From contig NC_060118.1 in NCBI RefSeq assembly GCF_021155765.1, forward strand, positions 2,666,001-2,730,000: DNA of 64,000 nucleotides. Direction: 5' to 3'. Each line of letters opens with the position of its first letter. The stretch's first letter is position 1. The notes beneath the pieces are model-generated. The model worked only from the letters and a program-made list of their open reading frames with translations, was not told where the DNA came from and did no database searches. Below are positions 59,160 through 64,000 of the stretch, in pieces. This stretch comes from Diprion similis (taxonomy: Eukaryota > Arthropoda > Insecta > Hymenoptera > Diprionidae). A program made the translations under genes and the position numbers.

Positions 59160-62100
59160 ATGTTTGTAAAATATGAAATACAGTAACAAAAATACTAATA
59201 TTTTCGACCTAATCTATACATTGAATGACGAACCAAGTAACTAACTAATTAGACTGAACTAAACTAAAGCGAAGTAAACAGATTACATTGCAAGGAATAG
59301 GTAGCCTGAGGCGCTTGTATAATTTGACGGATACTAAGGTGTGGCTATGACTATGTAATTAGATGGCTTGAATTCATACATATGGATTGTAAATAATCTA
59401 TCATTACTTAATTGCATTACTATTAACAGGTATCTTAGTTATTATTTTCTTTTCTTAGTTTTCACGTACAAGTTGTGCGCTTTTGTTTAATTTCGTCGAT
59501 GTCGTTATGTTTCATACTAAATATCAAAAATTTGCTATTTTTTCCGCACAATATTTTATTTACTGACTTGCACTAATGGAAGACTAAAAGTTTTGTGATT
59601 ATTTTCAAAAATCTGTCGAAGATTTTGTGTTTTTTGCAATTTATCATTTTCAACGGCATATTTTTTTTGGATGAGTCGATAAAATCTTGATTACATCATT
59701 CCGATAGCATATTTTTGGTAAAAGATGGTTTGTTAATCCAATACACCGACCCACAATATAATTAAAATTATAATTGGACTTCGTTAACACGCAATTTTTA
59801 TACTGTTTATCTTGAATGAATTCAGTATCACAGTTGTTATTTACGTCTTCCAAATTTGCCATGCAGTCAGACCATTCTCCTACTGATTTTTTCATTTTTT
59901 TTACTATGTACCCACTTACATAAGCTTGAATACACTTTGAAACTTTGGTGGATTTCAATGGTATGCTAATTGGAACCTTTATATTATCTTTCATTTGTTC
60001 CGTGGCAATTTTTTCAGATTCGTTATTCAAAAGATTTTTTAAATTGGCCAAAACGCCATCATAAATTTCGTCTTCACAATTAAAATTTTTTGTGTGGTAG
60101 CTGGTGATTTTATTTATAGCTGTGCTTTTAAAAGAAGACGTAAACGCAGTTGCTGTGGGTTTGATTGCTCTGACGGCATGGCTTCTTATACACCCAAATG
60201 AATTCTCAAGTGCGTCTTGATTGAAAATTCTAGGCGTTATATAGGTGCACCCGTCATTAAACAAATTTTGATGGATAATAATTAAACGGCGGAGTGTATT
60301 ATTCCAGTTTTTAGCTGAGGGTGGCAAAACAAACTTTTTTCTCTTCGCGTCATAAAATTTCATTGTCTCAAAAACTTTTATAGCTGCGTACCAATGGGGA
60401 ATATGTAGACTAGATGGTGTGACAGCGGATCGTAATTCCTTGCCAGGTGGCTCATTAAGCTGATAACCGTTCACGACGTCGAATGTTCGGTCCACGAACT
60501 GGCAAACGTCTGCCGTTGCTGTTGTCATGGTAGTCGTAGGGTCCCATTGAATGAATCTTTTCATGACGGCTGAAACGGATTGGCTCAAACCTGTGCTGCA
60601 TAGGAAACCTGTGGCAATTGAAATAAAACGTCATGTCGAGTATATGAAAAATACATATATTGATAACAACATCTCAAAGTCATATTTACTGCAGTGGTTT
60701 GAATTTTTAATTTTTTTTTTTACGTGAATTCAGTCAGTATTTCAACACAAATATTTATAAATTGTAAAATCAAATATAACTTGTATAATGAAATACCTTC
60801 ATTTTTTTTATTTTGTCAGGCAAGACGTGCCAATCAGTCAGTTTAGTCAGAATTCTCATGTCGCCATCGCCTGTGTCCATCATATAGAGATCTATAATGT
60901 CTTGCCATTTGGCAACTCGCTTACCTCCATTGATTTCGAAATGTAATTCTTTGGAGTGGAGATTGTTGCGCATTCCCTTCAATAAATGCGGTGGATCATA
61001 GAGTGGGAAGATTTCGTCCTTGCCTACACAAAAGCTTAAATGCTGTCTTGGTTTAGTTCTCAACAAATAATTGATTGCCGCTTGATTGCACGTCCCCTGA
61101 TCACAGACAGTTCCTATAACTTGAAAGCCAGCGTTCTGAAGTGCTTCTATTACTTTTACAATAGATTTCCGAAATAATTCCGTTTGGTCCCCAGTTCCCG
61201 TGAACGTGTACGCTAATGGTTGTTTCCACTTTTTGCAAATACCCTTAGCCATAAAAACTAAAGCATGAGATGCAAATTTTGGACTCCGTGAACTATTACC
61301 ATAATCTTGAAAGCCAACGATTTTATCTGACTTCTGATTATAAAATAGATTTGGCTCTATGGCCATTTCATCCCAAACTAATATACAGTTTTTATCTTTT
61401 TTACGCAAGGAGCGACTGTTTTTTTTTAGTATTTCGAAAAAAGGTGCATTGATTCCAGGTTGTGAATTAACTTTTTGAAGTAAAGTTCGCAGAGATTTCT
61501 CACTTGGCAGAGCAAAGATTTTCCTGAGCAGCCTATAAGTTTTTCCGCTTTGTTTCATTAAGCTTAGAGCCAAAATCTTATCGTCTAATGTGTAACGTCT
61601 ACCCTTATGGTGTTTGTACTGGTTACGGAGCTGGCTTGTGAAAAAATTGAACGTCGTGCTGTTTAATTTGTCCGTCAAATACTGTAAAGATGCACTCTTA
61701 AATGCACTTTCCGCCATACTGAGTCTCTCTTTAAATGAGATGCATTTTTTGTGCAATGTTCTGGAAAATCTTTTGAATCGACTAGCCATTTCATGTAATT
61801 TTCTAGCCTTGGGAGTTAAATCATTGATTCTAGTAACCCCAACATCATGTAACGAAGACAATCGTTTTTGCCAGGCCCCAGATTTCAGTTTGTTCCGTAG
61901 TATTTGTTTGTCAGGTCTTTTTGGGGTTGAGTGGAGGTTATTTGTGTTGGGTTCAACCGTAACTGTAAATGATTGTAATTATAAATTTACGGTTTATTAT
62001 ATAATTTAGACCTTTAAAATTTTAAAGGAGCCAATTTGAATACATGAAATATGCTCATATACATTAATAACACAGGCTAATAAATTATTATTTGCAAAAG

Positions 62101-63203
62101 ATATTCTGATTTCAAGGACTGCCTAATTAATATTAATTGTTTCATCGCGAAAGGATTGTCACAACACAGACATGTAAATATCGTTACTTTTAAAACGTAA
62201 AAGAGAACAGGAACACGTTGCAAATGAAGAATTATTTTTAATCTTTCACACTGAAATCAATATGTCCGAAGAATTTCAAAAAACATTGTCAGTATGTTTT
62301 ATTTACAAATTAACTTAAGATAACTAATGTACAAATTCTTGAGAAAAAATTCATATGTACAATTTAATTTACATTTATCGACATTTGGCGTTTTGCCCTA
62401 TGTATCTATTATTACCTGATTCTTCATTAACGAAAATTCCTTGGTCAAAGTTGTCGATCGCAGAGGGAATTCTGGATTTTTTATGTGCCTCATTTTCCAG
62501 TAACTCTGGTTGTGAGACTTCTAATTTTCGTTTCACTAGAATTGTAGTATGAATTATTGTGATTCTATAAATCTAAGTACGCGATACAAAATGAATTATT
62601 CTTGATCAAATTACCTCTCCTTGTGTTTAACTCGACTTTTAGTAGAACTTGCTGATGACGTTGATGAGCTGTTGTTTCGTCTTCGAAAGATACATGTTGG
62701 ATCATTTTCGTTGCTTCATCCAGGCCTGCAATGGAAATTGGTGTTATTTTTATGTTTAGTTTTCATACAAAGATATTACATGCTTTTTAAATGCTATAAA
62801 ATTTTGTATGGCTTTGCCCTGACAGATCTTCACTATTATTGTATGGAATTACAGATAATATTCAAGAACAAAGTCTCCGGACTTTCCCTAAAAATTATAT
62901 TACTTGCCTGGTATATTAATTGTCGGTAACACTCGTTTCTTCAGTTTCTTACTGTTGGAGATTTTGTCTTCGGGTTTGAAATGTGCCCCGCACATCGTAT
63001 ATACTTTGTAAATATGGTCATCGCTGATTTCGTTGAATCTCGGATGTTGTGCTCGTTGTTTCCAAATTTGAAACACATCTTTTTCGTTTTTCGGAAATCT
63101 ATGCCGGATAGATGTTTTATCACAACAGTTGAGCACACAGCACTTTGCAACTCGAGACATTTTTGATTTAACACTCTTCGTCAGCAAACACTTCAAATAA
63201 TAG
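59160..63203 (-). mobile_element. P-superfamily transposon, nearly complete
   Basis: About 4.0 kb defined by the transposase gene and by homology of both ends with the deleted copies at 13948-14531 and 17688-18271. Homology stops near 59165 and 63203. I could not find CATGA-type termini or an 8-bp duplication there, so the true ends may lie further out. Confidence 0.75.
59650..63160 (-). pseudogene. P-element/THAP9-like transposase, five exons, one frameshift
   Basis: Exons (minus): 63160-62908, 62725-62615, 62535-62416, 61962-60797 and 60608-59650, roughly 870 residues. Exon 1 is a full THAP finger: CCVLNCC cysteines, FQIWKQR, TMCGAHF (C-x2-H), RVLPTI box. Its intron starts GCAAGT, a GC-AG intron, the only choice that keeps frame. 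Exon 4 has coiled-coil-like basic sequence, then VWDEMAIEP and VCDQGTCNQ, the likely first two catalytic aspartates, and the DPPHLLKGMRNN block. Exon 5 has FNQDALENSFGCIR, which in P/THAP9 proteins carries the catalytic glutamate. Exon 4 ends KKMK and exon 5 continues VSYAAQV as expected, but a stop follows at once. The frame resumes one base off as LSQSVSAVMKRF at about 60588, so one base is lost there and the copy is probably inactive. Confidence 0.88.
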
Positions 63204-64000
63204 GTTCATAAAGTCGGCACCCGAAGTCAAGATAATCGACTGAAAGTTGTTTAGATCGTTTGCGCGTAGCTTGAATATGAAGAATAACACTCGGTCTCGT
63301 TTGCGCGTTCACTCGTTTTTGAGAAAAATGCAAATAAAGTTAGGGTGCTGAATTTCAGCACCCGTGTTTTGAAAATGGTATCACGCGATAGACTCACAGA
63401 ATTTGAGATATACTGTCGAGCCAATCGTTTTCGCGTCGTTTGCGCAATCAGCACCGTGAAATAATTCCGCAGAAAGAAATAAAATCACCAGTAAAAAAAA
63501 TTATTTTTGATAATTTACAATTATTCAATTATTTGGCACCAGAATGAATTACTGCGCATGCGCCGGAAGTAGTTCAGTTGCGTGCGGTCCAGATTCCAAC
63601 CGGGCAGCCCATAACACGTAACAAATGTAGCAAATAGCTTTACAGCTAAAATAATGCGTTGCAATCATTTCAAATCGTTCACGTTGTTTGCGCATCGCCC
63701 AAAATTTAAAAATGTCACAATAAATCGTTTGCGCTTTCGCGCGGTGTTGAGAAAAAGTGGAATGTACACCGGATGCTGAGTTTCAGCACCCGTGCTCTTC
63801 AAATATCAATCACTGCGCTGGCTGTTGAGGCATGCGCAATTCTGACGAACAGATAATATGAACGGGTGTAGAATTTTTGGGCTCCTCTTGGGTAGCCTAA
63901 TTTCTCTTTGCTCTGCATTATAACACGAACGTTGTTATTTCCTGGATAATTGTTGCAGGTGCTGTTTGCGCAAACAGCGCGAAACGATCTAGCGACGAGA
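63204..64000. repeat. GTTTGCGC-rich region with short palindromes
   Basis: GTTTGCGC occurs six times (about 63259, 63300, 63438, 63690, 63728 and 63963), mostly as CGTTTGCGC. Two near-identical palindromes with GGGTGCTGAATTTCAGCACC type sequence lie at about 63344 and 63775. No gene. It resembles the subterminal repeats of a DNA transposon cut by the window edge. Confidence 0.45.

Noticed and set aside
59460..59649. Continuation of the transposase beyond 59650
   Set aside because: The frame ends cleanly after KICR and the following AT-rich bases match the 3' non-coding end of the deleted copies.

Overview
The window is nuclear DNA of an arthropod, most likely an insect. It is AT-rich, its genes carry GT-AG introns, and its conserved proteins look metazoan. 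I cannot name the species from the sequence; a hymenopteran is only a guess. Three conserved genes were assembled exon by exon: mRpS15 (mitoribosomal small-subunit protein uS15m, + strand, 25454-26591), MEAF6/Eaf6 (NuA4/MOZ acetyltransferase subunit, - strand, 27090-31677, convergent with mRpS15) and SNRK (SNF-related kinase, + strand, 42763-51519, with a probable 5' UTR exon near 38.7-38.9 kb). A fourth candidate is a small THAP-domain protein with a coiled coil (36183-37205); one exon of it looks frameshifted.

Nearly everything else is mobile DNA. From 1 to 7.4 kb there are nested MITEs (short non-autonomous DNA transposons), THAP-exon relics, a foldback element, a diverged ~190-bp tandem array and an LTR-like segment. 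From 7395 to 24824 lies a giant, almost perfect palindrome (arms of ~8.3 kb, 770-bp unmatched centre). It holds no convincing gene. Its arms carry MITEs, three THAP-exon relics or deleted P-type elements, and its centre is a foldback element of ~158-bp subrepeats. From 27.8 to 30.3 kb three foldback elements sharing a TTAGGGTG-type end sit in the last MEAF6 intron. From 31.7 to 38.7 kb come a pair of inverted TTAA-flanked 591-bp elements, a 1.4-kb palindrome, a P-like MITE with 8-bp target duplications, and nested MITEs in an LTR remnant. The SNRK introns contain a deleted pogo/Tigger element, a SINE-like segment and two further TIR elements. From 53.7 kb to the end come a dead LINE reverse transcriptase, an element with an open THAP first exon, a minus-strand LTR, and a nearly complete five-exon P-superfamily (THAP9-like) transposase gene on the minus strand.

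The striking themes are (1) the 17.4-kb palindrome, whose outer edges coincide with the ends of a TIR element and whose inner edges lie in tandem repeats, and (2) unusual diversity of THAP/P-superfamily elements: at least seven different THAP start modules and three 8-bp-TSD element families. One P element (59.2-63.2 kb) is visibly the parent type of deleted copies inside the palindrome. No bacterial-type system, CRISPR array, rRNA or confident tRNA gene was seen. All identities come from reading the sequence; no search was run.
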